64,000 nucleotides of DNA from Ascoidea rubescens DSM 1968 (taxonomy: Eukaryota > Ascomycota > Saccharomycetes > Ascoideales > Ascoideaceae), in NCBI RefSeq assembly GCF_001661345.1, contig NW_017962917.1, positions 62,001 through 126,000 of the forward strand. Direction: 5' to 3'. The notes beneath the pieces are model-generated. The model did no database searches. It saw only the letters and a list, made by a program, of their open reading frames with translations, and was not told the origin of the DNA. Position 1 is the first letter of the stretch. Each line of letters begins with the position of its first letter. The position numbers and the translations under genes are program-made. Positions 20,778-31,242 of the stretch are shown here, in pieces.

Positions 20778-22475
20778 ATGATGCGCTGCTGTTTCTCCTC
20801 GTCTTGTTTTAAACTTTTTTTTTCTGCTCCTCTCAGCTGTTTTGGCAGAAGGAGTTTCACCAAGACCGACAGGCCCTTGAAGAAACGAGCCAACAAGAAG
20901 TTTAAGATTTATCCTGACTATAAACTAAAATGTGGTTTGGAAATCCACTCTCAGCTAAAGACTACTAGAAAACTATTTTCTCTTTCTGAGAACCATCAGT
21001 TTGACAACCTCACAAGACCCAACTCAAATGTCTCCTACTTTGATATAAGTTTGCCTGGAACACAACCGCTATTGAACCCAGAAGCGCTTCTATTGTCGTT
21101 GAAGTGTGCAATAGCTTTAAATTCAAATATCAACTTGCATTCGACTTTTGATAGAAAACATTATTTCTATCTTGATCAGCCTTTAGGCTATCAGATCACT
21201 CAGCATTACAATCCCTTTGCCAAAAATGGTTTTGTGAAATTGCAAAAATCCAAAGATGATATAGACGAATTGGAAAAAATTATCACCATCGATCAGATTC
21301 AAATCGAGCAAGATACTGGAAAATCCTTGCACTCTCCTTTAGAAAACCATTTGATTGAAACTAAAATCAACCTAAATAGAGCAAACATCCCCCTAATTGA
21401 ATTGGTCACCAATCCAGATTTCGAAAATTTAAAACAGGTAAGAGCCTTTTTAAAAAAATATCAATCCATCTTAAAATTTTTAAATATCTGCACTGCTGAC
21501 CTAGAAACTGGTGCAATGAGAGTAGACGTCAACATCTCCATCAATAATGGCAAAAGAGTAGAAATCAAAAACTTATCCTCCACTTCTGCAATAGCAAATG
21601 CTATCAAATATGAGTACCTCAGGCAAGTCGACCTAATCCAAAATGGTCAAATCAACAAAATCAATCAAGAAACAAGGGGCTGGAATGGCTACTCAACTGA
21701 AAAACTAAGAGACAAAGAAACTGCAATCGATTATAGATACATGCCGGATCCTGAACTACCCCCAATCTTATTGCATTCGAACGTCATATCCGGTATAAAA
21801 TCAAATTTTGTTCAACAATTACCTGATGACGTTATTGATAAACTAACTTCAAATCCCTATAATTTAAGAGTTAAAGATGCAAATCTACTAATAAGTGAAA
21901 AATACCCATTGTTATTAGATTATTATTCTAAATTATTCCACTCAATTGTATCAACTGAAACTCTCTTGTCCGAAAATACTCAAATTGATGCTAAAACTCC
22001 AAGTAATTGGCTATTTCATCACTTTTTGGGAAACTTGACCAAATTCAATGTTCCCATCGGCCTTGATAATAGTACTCTAACTGTATTTGATATATTATCA
22101 GTTGAAAAATTTGCTGAATTGATAAATTTAATCTACATTCATAAAAAAATAACAACAAGTACTGGCAAACTAATACTAGCTTACTTGGTTGAAAATTATA
22201 ATAACCATCAAAATAAAAATCTTTCAATCAATGAAATTATCGATAAATTCGATTTAAATGCCCCTGAAAATTTAACTGATGACCTTAATACTGAAATTGA
22301 GCAGATTTGTTTACAAATAATGGACCAATTTCAAAATATAGTAAAAGATATTAAATCTGGTGAAAAGACTACAGGAATAAAATATTTAATCGGTATGGCA
22401 ATGAAGTCTTGTCAAGGCAGAATTCAACCGAAAGTTTTTGAAGAAACGTTCACAAGACTCATAAAAAATAAATAA
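20778..22475 (+). CDS. PET112: Glutamyl-tRNA(Gln) amidotransferase subunit B, mitochondrial
   Basis: GatB converts Glu-tRNA(Gln) to Gln-tRNA(Gln) for mitochondrial translation, together with GatA (Her2) and GatF in yeasts. The first ATG of the frame is 20778 (MMRCCFSSSCFKLFFSAP), giving 565 residues with a basic, acidic-free presequence before the domain. The conserved start of the GatB core is KCGLEIHSQL; further landmarks are SYFDISLPGTQPLLNPE, HYFYLDQPLGYQITQHY, DRIQIEQDTGKSLH-like (here DQIQIEQDTGKSLH), LIELVTNPDF and YRYMPDPELPP. The C-terminal GatB/YqeY tail ends TGIKYLIGMAMKSCQGR. An upstream extension without an ATG is discarded. Confidence 0.93.
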   Translation: MMRCCFSSSCFKLFFSAPLSCFGRRSFTKTDRPLKKRANKKFKIYPDYKLKCGLEIHSQLKTTRKLFSLSENHQFDNLTRPNSNVSYFDISLPGTQPLLNPEALLLSLKCAIALNSNINLHSTFDRKHYFYLDQPLGYQITQHYNPFAKNGFVKLQKSKDDIDELEKIITIDQIQIEQDTGKSLHSPLENHLIETKINLNRANIPLIELVTNPDFENLKQVRAFLKKYQSILKFLNICTADLETGAMRVDVNISINNGKRVEIKNLSSTSAIANAIKYEYLRQVDLIQNGQINKINQETRGWNGYSTEKLRDKETAIDYRYMPDPELPPILLHSNVISGIKSNFVQQLPDDVIDKLTSNPYNLRVKDANLLISEKYPLLLDYYSKLFHSIVSTETLLSENTQIDAKTPSNWLFHHFLGNLTKFNVPIGLDNSTLTVFDILSVEKFAELINLIYIHKKITTSTGKLILAYLVENYNNHQNKNLSINEIIDKFDLNAPENLTDDLNTEIEQICLQIMDQFQNIVKDIKSGEKTTGIKYLIGMAMKSCQGRIQPKVFEETFTRLIKNK

Positions 22476-22740
22476 ATAATTATTGCAAAGAAAAAAAAAA
22501 CTCTTTTTAATAAAAAAGAAAACGGTATCATATTCCATTATATATATGCTAAAAATCTTGTATATAATCCATAATCACCAATTAAATGCAGCTTAAAGAA
22601 TCTCATAAATTCCAAAGTTCTTAAAATAGTAGTGGAGTCTCAAAATATTTCCCTTGGTAAAATTTATTCTATTCAGTTTTGTTTTTTTCGTAACAATAAT
22701 TGTAAAAATCGACTAGTATTGGCATTATTTTTGAGAAGTT

Positions 22741-24084
22741 TCAACTTTTTATTTTCTTAATTTTTTTCTCTTCTTCTCTTTTCATTAATCGAAATTTCTT
22801 TGATCTCTCACTTATTCTTGGCTTTTTAACTTTACTACTTTTTTTAATCTTACCATTTTTAACATATATATCTTTACCTTTTTGAGCTCTAGAACCTTCT
22901 ATTATAATATCTTTATTGATCTTAGCCTTTTCACTCTTGCTGAGCATTTTATTGGCTCTTCCAAATTTATTTTTATCAATTTTAATATTGTTTTGAACTA
23001 ATAAACTATTAATTCCAGCAATTGAATTTGAAGGTTTAGTTGTTCTACAACGACTAATCCTAAGTGTTCTTCCCTTTGTAATTTTTTTGCTACTTTCGCC
23101 ACCATCATAATATTCAATTTCCTTATCATTGAGCAACAAAGCCTTGGAAACATGAATAAAATCATTGAATTGAAGATATGCAAAACCTTTTCCTACATTG
23201 GTTTTTGGATCTCTCACTATTCTAACATATTCAACATCAGTTTGTTTGATTTTCAATTTATTAACAAAATAGTTTCTCAAATTCTCTTCTTTTTCTTCAA
23301 AATTAATATTTCCAATAAATATTGATCTATTATTATCTTTTTTAATTGGATGAGAGATTGAATCCACCCTTAAATGATTATTTAAAAAAAATGAATTATT
23401 TTCAGATAATGAATCATTGATTTTCTTCTGGTCGTATTCTTTAAATACTAAATAACAATTTAGAGTATCTCTCGAATTATGAAAATTTTGCGCCTTAATG
23501 GCTAGCTTTCTTGGTAAAGTATCTTGAAAAGAAATTGATCTAAATCTAATCGATTCAATTGCACCATATTTCAGAAATTTCTCTTTTAAAAGTTTGTAAT
23601 CACTCTTGTTGGTGACAACTGATGAAGATAAATTTCCGATAAAAATAGTCCTTTCAGCTTTTTGCAATTCAGCTTCAGCATCTATTTTAACTTCTTTTGG
23701 TTCTTGATTTTTCTCTTTTTTTGTATCATTATCACTATCATTTTCATTATCACTGTCACTGTCGTTGTGAGGATTATTATCAGCCTTCTCTTCTTCAGAA
23801 GCAGTTTGTTCTTCTGAGGGATTTACTTCCGTTTCTATTTCAATTTCTTTAATTTTATTATTGCTGGCATCATTACTTTTGCTGTTGTCTTTAGATTCTT
23901 TATTGTCTTCATCCAACAACTTCAGAAGATAATTTGATTCCAAATCTTCATTTTCATCATCACCATGACTCTTTTTCTTGCTTTTAGCTTTTATATTGTT
24001 GTGAACAATAGATTTGGCTGACTTTGTATGGCTTTTCTTGCCATTTCCCTTGGACCTTTTCGATTTTCTAATAGTTGAGGCCAT
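22741..24084 (-). CDS. NOP12: Nucleolar RNA-binding protein Nop12
   Basis: This 447-residue protein acts in 60S pre-rRNA (25S/5.8S) processing in the nucleolus. It has a Lys-rich N-terminus and an acidic Glu/Asp/Ser tract at about 60-130. RRM1 starts near 143 (RTIFIGNLSSSVVT) with the Nop12-specific continuation ESIRFRSISF. RRM2 starts near 251 (RSIFIGNINFEEKEENL) with EYVRIVRDPKTNVGKGFAY. The Lys-rich tail ends in KKIKKIKS. The spacing and the RFRSISF segment match Nop12 rather than other two-RRM proteins. A TGAAAAATTT element lies about 80 bp upstream. Confidence 0.92.
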   Translation of the reverse strand: MASTIRKSKRSKGNGKKSHTKSAKSIVHNNIKAKSKKKSHGDDENEDLESNYLLKLLDEDNKESKDNSKSNDASNNKIKEIEIETEVNPSEEQTASEEEKADNNPHNDSDSDNENDSDNDTKKEKNQEPKEVKIDAEAELQKAERTIFIGNLSSSVVTNKSDYKLLKEKFLKYGAIESIRFRSISFQDTLPRKLAIKAQNFHNSRDTLNCYLVFKEYDQKKINDSLSENNSFFLNNHLRVDSISHPIKKDNNRSIFIGNINFEEKEENLRNYFVNKLKIKQTDVEYVRIVRDPKTNVGKGFAYLQFNDFIHVSKALLLNDKEIEYYDGGESSKKITKGRTLRISRCRTTKPSNSIAGINSLLVQNNIKIDKNKFGRANKMLSKSEKAKINKDIIIEGSRAQKGKDIYVKNGKIKKSSKVKKPRISERSKKFRLMKREEEKKIKKIKS

Positions 24085-24497
24085 TTATATTTGTAATTGC
24101 ACAATGATTTAATTGAAATCACTTTCTTCAACCTGTTTTTGAGTCTGAAACATCTAAAAAATCTGAAAAATTTCCAAAAAAAAAATAGTCACGTTTAAAT
24201 CCAGTAGTGTGGATCGAAATCAACTTCCTAAAATAGGAAGCAACTTTTTTTTATTCTTTGATTTTGAAAACTAAAAATCATTAAAAGAATCGCACAACTT
24301 CTCTTAAAAACAATATTCTGTCAGCTTTCTTTGTGTTTTGAAACGAATTTAATAGAGGGTTTTCGGGTCAATAAAAACAAACAAAAACAAACAAAAAAAC
24401 AGTATATTAACATTAAATTTTGAATAAGCTAACCTATATGCAGTAAATTTTTGAAAAGAAAAATATGATGTTATGTAAAAAAAAAAGCATATATTCA
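24085..24497. other. Intergenic region NOP12 promoter / ATM1 3' end
   Basis: 413 bp, both neighbours minus strand. It contains an RRPE-like motif at 24164-24173 and an AAACAAAC run at about 24376-24400. No gene was found. Confidence 0.5.
24164..24173. promoter_or_regulatory. RRPE-like element (TGAAAAATTT) upstream of NOP12
   Basis: TGAAAAATTT is the core of the yeast rRNA-processing element that marks ribosome-biogenesis genes. It sits 80 bp before the NOP12 ATG. No nearby PAC (GCGATGAG) box was seen. Confidence 0.5.
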
Positions 24498-26783
24498 TTA
24501 TGCTGAAACACCAAGTTTTTGTTGCATTTTTTCTTTTAATTTTTTGACTCTTGATTCGTCCTCTTTCAACATTTGTTCTTCAAGATCTAAGTTTTCTTGA
24601 ATATTCCATAATTCAGCATATAAGGAATCTGGATGCTGTAATAATTCAAAGTGATTACCTTCTTCTTGAACATGACCATTTTGCAAAACAATAATTTTAT
24701 CACTATCAGCTATTGTTCTTAATCTATGAGCAATTGAAACTTGTGTGTTTTTATTTTCATGAAATATTGTTTTAATTTCTTTTAATAAAGATTGTTCAGT
24801 ATGAGTATCTAAAGCCGAAGTGGCTTCATCAAAAAATGTGATTGGAGCTTTCTTTAATAACAATCTTGCAATTGCTAGTCTCTGTTTTTCACCACCAGAG
24901 ATCATCATACCTCTTTCACCAACGATGGTGTTGACTCCATCTGGCAAATCTTCTATTAATTTATCTAATTTTGCATCCTTTATAGCCTTTTGAACTTCTT
25001 CATCAGTTGCTTTCAAGTCACCATATCTAACGTTTTCAATAATGCTTTCATTGAATAGAGGGGTATCTTGTGGAACAACACCAATTGCTTTTCTTAAAGA
25101 GTCCAATGAGACGTTTTTGATATTCTGGCCATCAATTAAAATTTCGCCGCTATCAACATCATAAAATCTGAAAATCAATTTTAAGATGGTTGATTTTCCA
25201 GAACCAGATGGACCAACCAAGGCGACTTTTTGACCAGCAGGAATCTTAAAGGACATGTTTTTAATAATTTGTCTATCGGGATGATAACCAAAGCAAACAT
25301 TAACAAATTCTATATTTCCACCTGTTAAAATCAAAGGTTTTGCATCAGATGAATCTTTAATTTTGATTGGGACTTTATTATATTTGAATAATGATTCCAT
25401 ATCCAATAAGGACTGCTTTAAATCTCTATAAACGGAACCAAGAAAGTTTAAAGGAACTGATAATTGAAACACCAATTGATTGATAAGAACCAAGTCTCCT
25501 ACAGTCAATGAACCATTTGAGACACCATTACAAGCCATATACATCATTGAAGTTAAAGCCGAAGTAAAAATAAAATTTTGACCAGAATTTAAAAATGCTA
25601 AAGAGGTTGCGACTTTAACTTTTGCATCATTATATTTTTTCAATGCTTTATCATATTTTGATACCTGATAATGTTCATTGTTGAAATATTTTACGGCTTC
25701 GTAATTGATTAGAGAATCCAAAGCAATACTTGCAGCTTGATTATCAGCTTTATTTGAGATTCTTCTAAATTGAGTTCTCCAAGTAGTGGTTTTGATGGTG
25801 AAAATGGCGTAGGTTAACATTGTTAATAAAGTTACGGACGCAAAAGCAGAGCCATAGTTATAAGTTAAAATTGAACAAACCATTGTGATTTCAAAAGAAA
25901 TGGGTAAAATATGGAAAACCATTGCAGTTAAAACATTAGAAATACCCTTTGTACCTCTATCAATAGCTCTTGTCATTCCACCAGTTTGTCTTGATAAATG
26001 GAAATTTAAATCCAATTTTAATAAATGGACAAAAGTATCATGAGCCACTGTATTGATCGCATTTTGAGCTACTCTTGCAAAAATAGCATTTCTCAATTCA
26101 CCAAATAAAACAGAACCAAATCTAGCAGCACCATAAGCAAAAATAGTTCCACCAACTATTGTTGCAACGGTGCCAACATCCCCTACCCAATCAATATTCA
26201 TATCGTCGATAATTTGTTTAAAATAAAAGGGAACTTGAACATTTAAGACTTTGGCCAGTATTAATAGACCAAAGGCTACTATGACTCTAAATTTTGCCCA
26301 GGGGTTGTCCCTTGGCCATAATTTTGAAGCTAGCTCTTTAAGAATTTCCCATTCAGTGACTTTGATGTTTTCGTATAATTTAGCAACGAATTGTTCATTA
26401 CTGACGATTTTTGAGGATTTATTTTTAATGACGTTATTGATAGCAGGAAGCCTTATAAAAGAATTTGTATGAAAAAAAGTTGAATTAAAATTTTTACTGA
26501 GATTAATGTTTTGGTTTAAAGTGAAAAATGCCGAATTTTTGAAAAATGAGGGAAGACTATTGTTGATAATGATATTTTTTGAGTTTTTTTTCACAAAAGG
26601 TATTAATGGTGAGGACACATTTTGATTAGAGTTTGCTAAGATGAGTTTATTAGCAGATGTAGAAGAATTGAATAGTCTGACTTTTAGAGTAATATTGATC
26701 TGATTTAGAAGTGGATTTTGGTGGAGGGAAGCCGTTATGGGGAATGAATGAAGCACCGGTCTTAAAGAAGACCTTATGATCAT
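24498..26783 (-). CDS. ATM1: Mitochondrial inner-membrane ABC transporter Atm1
   Basis: This 761-residue half-transporter exports a glutathione-linked sulfur species from the matrix for cytosolic Fe-S protein assembly. It has a Ser/Asn-rich, basic presequence of ~110 residues. The transmembrane domain follows from about 165 (family marker [16 protein letters not shown], then [17 protein letters not shown]). In the nucleotide-binding domain, Walker A is GPSGSGKST near 524, the signature is [13 protein letters not shown] near 627, Walker B/D-loop is [12 protein letters not shown] near 650, and the switch His is in [13 protein letters not shown]. The NBD looks intact. The ATG lies immediately downstream (on the minus strand) of a three-unit palindromic repeat. 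Confidence 0.96.
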   Translation of the reverse strand: MIIRSSLRPVLHSFPITASLHQNPLLNQINITLKVRLFNSSTSANKLILANSNQNVSSPLIPFVKKNSKNIIINNSLPSFFKNSAFFTLNQNINLSKNFNSTFFHTNSFIRLPAINNVIKNKSSKIVSNEQFVAKLYENIKVTEWEILKELASKLWPRDNPWAKFRVIVAFGLLILAKVLNVQVPFYFKQIIDDMNIDWVGDVGTVATIVGGTIFAYGAARFGSVLFGELRNAIFARVAQNAINTVAHDTFVHLLKLDLNFHLSRQTGGMTRAIDRGTKGISNVLTAMVFHILPISFEITMVCSILTYNYGSAFASVTLLTMLTYAIFTIKTTTWRTQFRRISNKADNQAASIALDSLINYEAVKYFNNEHYQVSKYDKALKKYNDAKVKVATSLAFLNSGQNFIFTSALTSMMYMACNGVSNGSLTVGDLVLINQLVFQLSVPLNFLGSVYRDLKQSLLDMESLFKYNKVPIKIKDSSDAKPLILTGGNIEFVNVCFGYHPDRQIIKNMSFKIPAGQKVALVGPSGSGKSTILKLIFRFYDVDSGEILIDGQNIKNVSLDSLRKAIGVVPQDTPLFNESIIENVRYGDLKATDEEVQKAIKDAKLDKLIEDLPDGVNTIVGERGMMISGGEKQRLAIARLLLKKAPITFFDEATSALDTHTEQSLLKEIKTIFHENKNTQVSIAHRLRTIADSDKIIVLQNGHVQEEGNHFELLQHPDSLYAELWNIQENLDLEEQMLKEDESRVKKLKEKMQQKLGVSA

Positions 26784-27193
26784 TTTTTAGATATTTGAAG
26801 ATACTTCAGGATATCTGAAGTTACTTCAGGATATTTGAAGATATTTTAAGGTATGTAAAATATCTCAGAGGTCGAGATAAAGAACTACAATCTGGAGTTA
26901 TGAAGGAAATTGGGTAGATAGTGGGTATTATATATGGAGCGAAATAATTGCAATTCTGGGGTTCCACATACGCGGTATGTGCAGAAACACGCATTATGGC
27001 GCGTGAGGGAATAGTGAAATGTCACGTTTTGTGATGTTTTGAAAAAAGGAATCTCGGGCTGGATAAGAGATAGCACGAGTGAGATAAATGATGTGAGATG
27101 GATAGAAATGAGTTCAATTGAGGAAAAGTGAGTTAACTCGAATTGAGTTTGATTGAAATAAAGATATATTGAGATGCTATGTATAAAAGAGGT
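26784..27193. other. Intergenic region, ATM1 promoter / GPM1 3' end
   Basis: 410 bp between two minus-strand genes. It contains the 20-bp repeat array at 26790-26849 and a GAGT/ATTGAG-rich purine stretch near 27110-27160. No gene was found. Confidence 0.5.
26790..26849. repeat. Three tandem 20-bp palindromic units before ATM1
   Basis: Units at 26790-26809, 26810-26829 and 26830-26849 share GATATYTGAAGWTAYTTYAG. The middle unit contains the palindrome CTGAAGTTACTTCAG. The array starts 7 bp upstream of the ATM1 ATG and so probably lies in its 5' leader. Confidence 0.85.
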
Positions 27194-27976
27194 TTATTTC
27201 TTTTGGCCTTGGGCAGCAACAGCAGCAGCACCGGCAGCGGCAGCTTCTGGATCCAAATAGTAAGGGGGTTTGATTGGATTCAAAGTAGAATCCAATTCAA
27301 AGACCAAAGGAATACCAGTTGGAATATTGATTTCAGAAATTTCTTCGGCAGTAATTCCGGTTAAATGTTTGTACAAACCTCTTAGGGAATTACCATGGGC
27401 TACAACTAAGACGGTTTTGTTGTCTAACAAGTCCCTTGCAATTTCATCTTGCCAGTATGGTAATAATCTGTCAATCACCAATTTCAATGATTCGGTTTTA
27501 GGCAAGACATTTGGATCGATTTCTTTGTATCTTTCATCACCAAATTGAGAGAATTTGTTGTCATCGGCGATTGGTGGAGGAGGAGTATCGTAACTTCTTC
27601 TGTAGGTTTTGAATAGCTCAGGGCCAAATTGGTTCAAAGCTTCAGATTTATCCTTACCTTGCAAGTCACCATAGTGACGTTCATTTAGTCTCCAAGTTCT
27701 TTTAACGTCGATGAATAGTCTGTCAGCAGTTTCTAAAGCGATGTTGGCAGTTTGAATGGCTCTTGATAATTTAGAGGTATATAAGATGTCAGGTTTTAAG
27801 CCAGATTCCTTTAACAAGACGCCTGCTCTTTGAGCTTCGCTTCTACCCTTTTCAGTTAGTTTAACGTCGACCCAACCGGTGAACAAGTTTTTCTCGTTCC
27901 ATTCACTTTGTCCATGACGAACTAAGATCAATTTTTTTGGTTGAGAAGCAAGGGTTTTTGAAAAAGAGTTGCTCAT
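27194..27976 (-). CDS. GPM1: Phosphoglycerate mutase, 2,3-bisphosphoglycerate-dependent
   Basis: This 260-residue glycolytic enzyme interconverts 3- and 2-phosphoglycerate. The phospho-acceptor His is in [10 protein letters not shown] (His21), the [13 protein letters not shown] active-site loop is present, and the second catalytic His is in [11 protein letters not shown] near 193. The C-terminal tail ([19 protein letters not shown]) closely resembles that of yeast Gpm1. It is ~13 residues longer at the N-terminus than S. cerevisiae Gpm1 ([12 protein letters not shown] before [10 protein letters not shown]). Codon bias is strong. The promoter has a palindromic CCAAT pair and a CTTCCCGGGAAG palindrome. 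Confidence 0.97.
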   Translation of the reverse strand: MSNSFSKTLASQPKKLILVRHGQSEWNEKNLFTGWVDVKLTEKGRSEAQRAGVLLKESGLKPDILYTSKLSRAIQTANIALETADRLFIDVKRTWRLNERHYGDLQGKDKSEALNQFGPELFKTYRRSYDTPPPPIADDNKFSQFGDERYKEIDPNVLPKTESLKLVIDRLLPYWQDEIARDLLDNKTVLVVAHGNSLRGLYKHLTGITAEEISEINIPTGIPLVFELDSTLNPIKPPYYLDPEAAAAGAAAVAAQGQKK

Positions 27977-28076
27977 GGTGATACTATATCAGAGAATTGG
28001 CGACGAAAAAGAAGGATTTTAAAACAGGAAAAACAAACAAGAGAGCAGTCTGGGGAAGACGAAGAGATGGCTGTAG

Positions 28077-28101
28077 ATATATATATATATATATATATAT
28101 A
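28077..28101. repeat. (AT)n microsatellite
   Basis: About 12 AT dinucleotides lie 100 bp upstream of GPM1; the tract may serve as or contain its TATA region. Confidence 0.85.
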
Positions 28102-28179
28102 GAAGCAGGTGTGTGATAGGACCACCATCTTCGTCTCATCTTACACCAGCTGTGGTGGGGCTAACCACCACAGCTATTG

Positions 28180-28192
28180 GCCAATCAGCAAC
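28180..28192. promoter_or_regulatory. Palindromic CCAAT pair (ATTGGCCAAT) upstream of GPM1
   Basis: ATTGGCCAAT places two CCAAT boxes back to back about 205 bp upstream of GPM1, followed by CAG. This suggests HAP-type binding (inference). Confidence 0.4.
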
Positions 28193-28211
28193 CGCTGTTA
28201 AAGCAGAACAG

Positions 28212-28223
28212 CTTCCCGGGAAG
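28212..28223. promoter_or_regulatory. CTTCCCGGGAAG palindrome upstream of GPM1
   Basis: A perfect 12-bp palindrome places the Gcr1 core CTTCC on both strands. Glycolytic promoters including GPM1 use CTTCC elements in S. cerevisiae; the role here is inferred. Confidence 0.5.
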
Positions 28224-28271
28224 AGCAGGGTGGTTATGTAAGCGCTGATTCAGCAAACAAAATATAAACAT

Positions 28272-28277
28272 CACGTG
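28272..28277. promoter_or_regulatory. CACGTG E-box upstream of GPM1
   Basis: CACGTG core (TCACGTG) 300 bp upstream of the GPM1 start. Confidence 0.4.
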
Positions 28278-31242
28278 TATTGCCCCAAATACAGCGAGAA
28301 TAGTGAATGTAGTGAATATAATTCAAAAATTACAGTTAAAACTGCTGATTTCACTGGTACCATGTTACGTTGAATTATTTTGGCATTGCAGCGAATCTGA
28401 TCACTTTCAGCTAGAGGGATAATAGGGATTTGCTGCTATTGATTCTGCTATAAACAATGTATTTAGTCTCTGGGTTCACCGGAGATTTGTTTTGAAACTA
28501 TTGTCTTACTCAATTAAATTATGTTGTTAATCATTAACTGGATTAGCTGTGTATTTGTATTTGTATTTGTATTTTATTATTTCACTTGTAATATTTTATT
28601 AGAAACTTGAATACCAAGCAGTCATGCTATTTAAGTTCCTTAAGATCCTTATGCTCCTCAAGCCTCTTAGGAATTAGGTTGATAACGTTAACGATTTGAT
28701 CGAGGTACTAACTTAAAACACAATTTTTTTAGGTAAGAATTTGGCTTTTTTGCAGATTATCAACTGAACCAAAATTGAATGCCCTCATGTAGAATTAAAC
28801 AAAGCATTTACCTATCAGCAATGACTCAGTGCAATTGAATTACGGTTTTTTGGGCCAATTTATTGCTCTGAATGCTTGAACGTTTTAATGCTGTATTGTT
28901 TCACAATTCCTACCATACGAGATCACAGATCTATTTGGTATTTACTGGTTTATTTAGTGCAATTCTTAGTTTATGAACTTATTATCATTGTTTTATGCTG
29001 CAATAGCAACAGCAATAACGCTCCAGCTAATAGTTTATCCAAGTTAACAACTTGAAAATGCCTGGCAAAACCTTTCATGGCTCGTTGGTCGACTTGATAG
29101 TACTGCAAGTTATCCAAAAAATTCGTTTTTTTTTTCAGTACAGTAGACATTCTGAAAGACATTGAAGACATTCTCATAATTTCCCCATGAAAGGTTGGTC
29201 AATGTCCCATTTCCTCTGCACTCTTAGTCTTTTATCCAAACTGCCAAAAGACTCAGCCTGAGAGCTGTTTGGTAATCCCACCCACAAAACAGTAAAACAA
29301 TTGGAAAATGGTGTATTGCAGTACTATCAAAGCGATGTTAAGGTGATGTTGAAATAATATCCAAGTATATATTGCAGTGCTGTAGCAATTAATCACCACT
29401 AAATGTTATGTTATAATAGTGCCACTCTCATCTGTTAGTGTCTTGGGTACTACTAAGCTAGCAGAATAATAGAATATTTACGACTCAATCAACTACAGCT
29501 GCCTAATGTTCTTGCTGAAGGAAATTGATCTGCTCTATCCTTTCCTGTTCTTTCAAGTAAAAGTAGCCCCCTTGAAATTCCTATTGCAACCAATTTGATA
29601 ATTGTCTAGTTTGTCCATGGTTTTATTAATTTTTTATCAATGTTTTATCCTACAAATTTTATCTGCTCCAAATTCCTATCCAATGCCCAATCAGAAATTG
29701 AGATTTTCTGATGGCTCTTCGTTTTGTAGACCCAATGGCCAAACAATCCAGATGCTTTCTCAATTATCTCTCATTTCATCCCAATATCTCTCATGACGAT
29801 GTTCTTTTTCGTGGTGAATGTCATAAGCAACACTGCATTGAATAAAGAGAAGTTTTCATTTTCAAATAAATCCAATTTAAGATTAGATTTCGGTTTAGAT
29901 TCAAATTTAAATTTCAATTTGAATTGAAATTGAAATTCTAAATGTTAATTACAACAAAAACTGTTTAAAAACTGTTAAGACTGTTGCTGTGAATCTGATT
30001 TTATCAATTAATAACTTCTCGCAGCTTCAAAGTATTCGCATTCTTTTTGTTAAACCACCATCAAAGCCAATTCTCTCTCCAATTGCCTGTGCTGATTGTA
30101 TAATCTCTATGGCTTTCACTAAAAGTAGTCTAGTATTCCCTCTCTCTCTTTCTCTCTTTCTCTTGCTATCTGCTTCCAATGGTAATTGCTTCCATTTCGC
30201 GTTTCTGTTCTCCAGCAATGATTGCTCGTTGAGACTTTTATCAATTTCACTCATGTCTATCATTTATTATATAATCATTTTATTGCCCTTTGCTTTTGCT
30301 CACGAAATTGAATTTAAAATTCAAATTCTATTTATCTCTAATTACTACTTTTTTCCATTTCATGACATGTCAATTTCTATCAGACTATCGTCAAGAAATA
30401 TGTTATTTAACTAAAAAAACAAATTAGGAGGGCTACACTTATTCACTGCCACTGAGTTAGTAATCCACACTTTATATTATTCTGGACTTAAACCATTTTC
30501 CAGCCAGTTTAAATTCATTTTAAAGTAAATTATTATTAATTCAATCACAAATCCATAAACTTTACTTTTGAGGAATTGGCTCCTAAACAGACTCTCACTG
30601 TATTACTCGAACACTTTCCTGATTTGATACTAATCACTTGAATACCTCAGTGTTGAGCTGTAGAAGTAAACCTATGATTCACCTATCCATTGAAGAACTA
30701 ATTCTCTGGACCACTAGCAGAAATAACTTACTCGATTGTAGTAAAACTGTCCTTTCAATTTATCTGTCCAGTTTCTCAATCATCATTGCTCAGTAGACCC
30801 AATAGCCCCAGTCTCCAATAACTATAATTGCCAATCATCCCAATTTTTGTCAATTTTTGTCTATTTTTCTTCTTTTTTTTGTTTTTTTTTTATTTTTCTT
30901 ATTTTAAACTCCTAAAATTAACCAGTTTAGTTTAATTAAAACATTATTTAACTATCCAAAATTTTTAGAATTTAGAATTTATTCACTTACTCATATCTTC
31001 TAGCTTGCTTCTACATTATTGATTCCAAGTATAAATACTCATATCAAACCTTCTCTTTTTTCCTCTATTTTAATTTCTTTACTTTTCATTATCTTTCTTC
31101 AGATATTGTTATTATTTCCATTACATTACATTTTATTATATTATACTATACTCGACTATCGTCTTATCCTACTCGACTCTACTCAACTCGACTCTACTCA
31201 GCTCTACTCCATTACACCTGCCCACCATCTCCTTTAACCAGC

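Larger units (their letters stand above)
27977..31242. other. 3.3-kb region without a convincing gene
   Basis: The first ~300 bp are the GPM1 promoter, and the last ~200 bp form the C/T-rich leader of the arrestin-like gene. Between them I see no conserved protein frame. The longest frames (29989-30414 plus; 28971-29177 minus, 68 codons) have no family resemblance. Landmarks include an (AT)n tract, an isolated TACTAAC plus T-rich AG at 28707-28732, and near-palindromic AATTTCAATTTGAATTGAAATT-type DNA around 29905-29935. No tRNA or known structural RNA is recognised. A centromere, origin or fast-evolving ncRNA is possible but not shown. Confidence 0.5.

Noticed and set aside
28418-28437. Sequence resembling a homing-endonuclease (I-SceI-type) site
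   Set aside because: Several mismatches to the 18-bp site; chance similarity in AT-rich DNA.
28707-28732. TACTAAC followed by T-rich AG, as if an intron 3' end
   Set aside because: No GTATGT donor at a sensible distance and no open coding frame after the AG.
28971-29177. 68-codon minus-strand frame (MRMSSMSF...) with a Leu-rich end
   Set aside because: No family resemblance and too short to trust without a homologue. Kept only as a candidate within the gene-poor segment.
29989-30414. 141-codon frame rich in Ser, Leu, Ile and Phe
   Set aside because: Hydrophobic bias reflects T/C-rich DNA; no recognisable motif and no supporting context.
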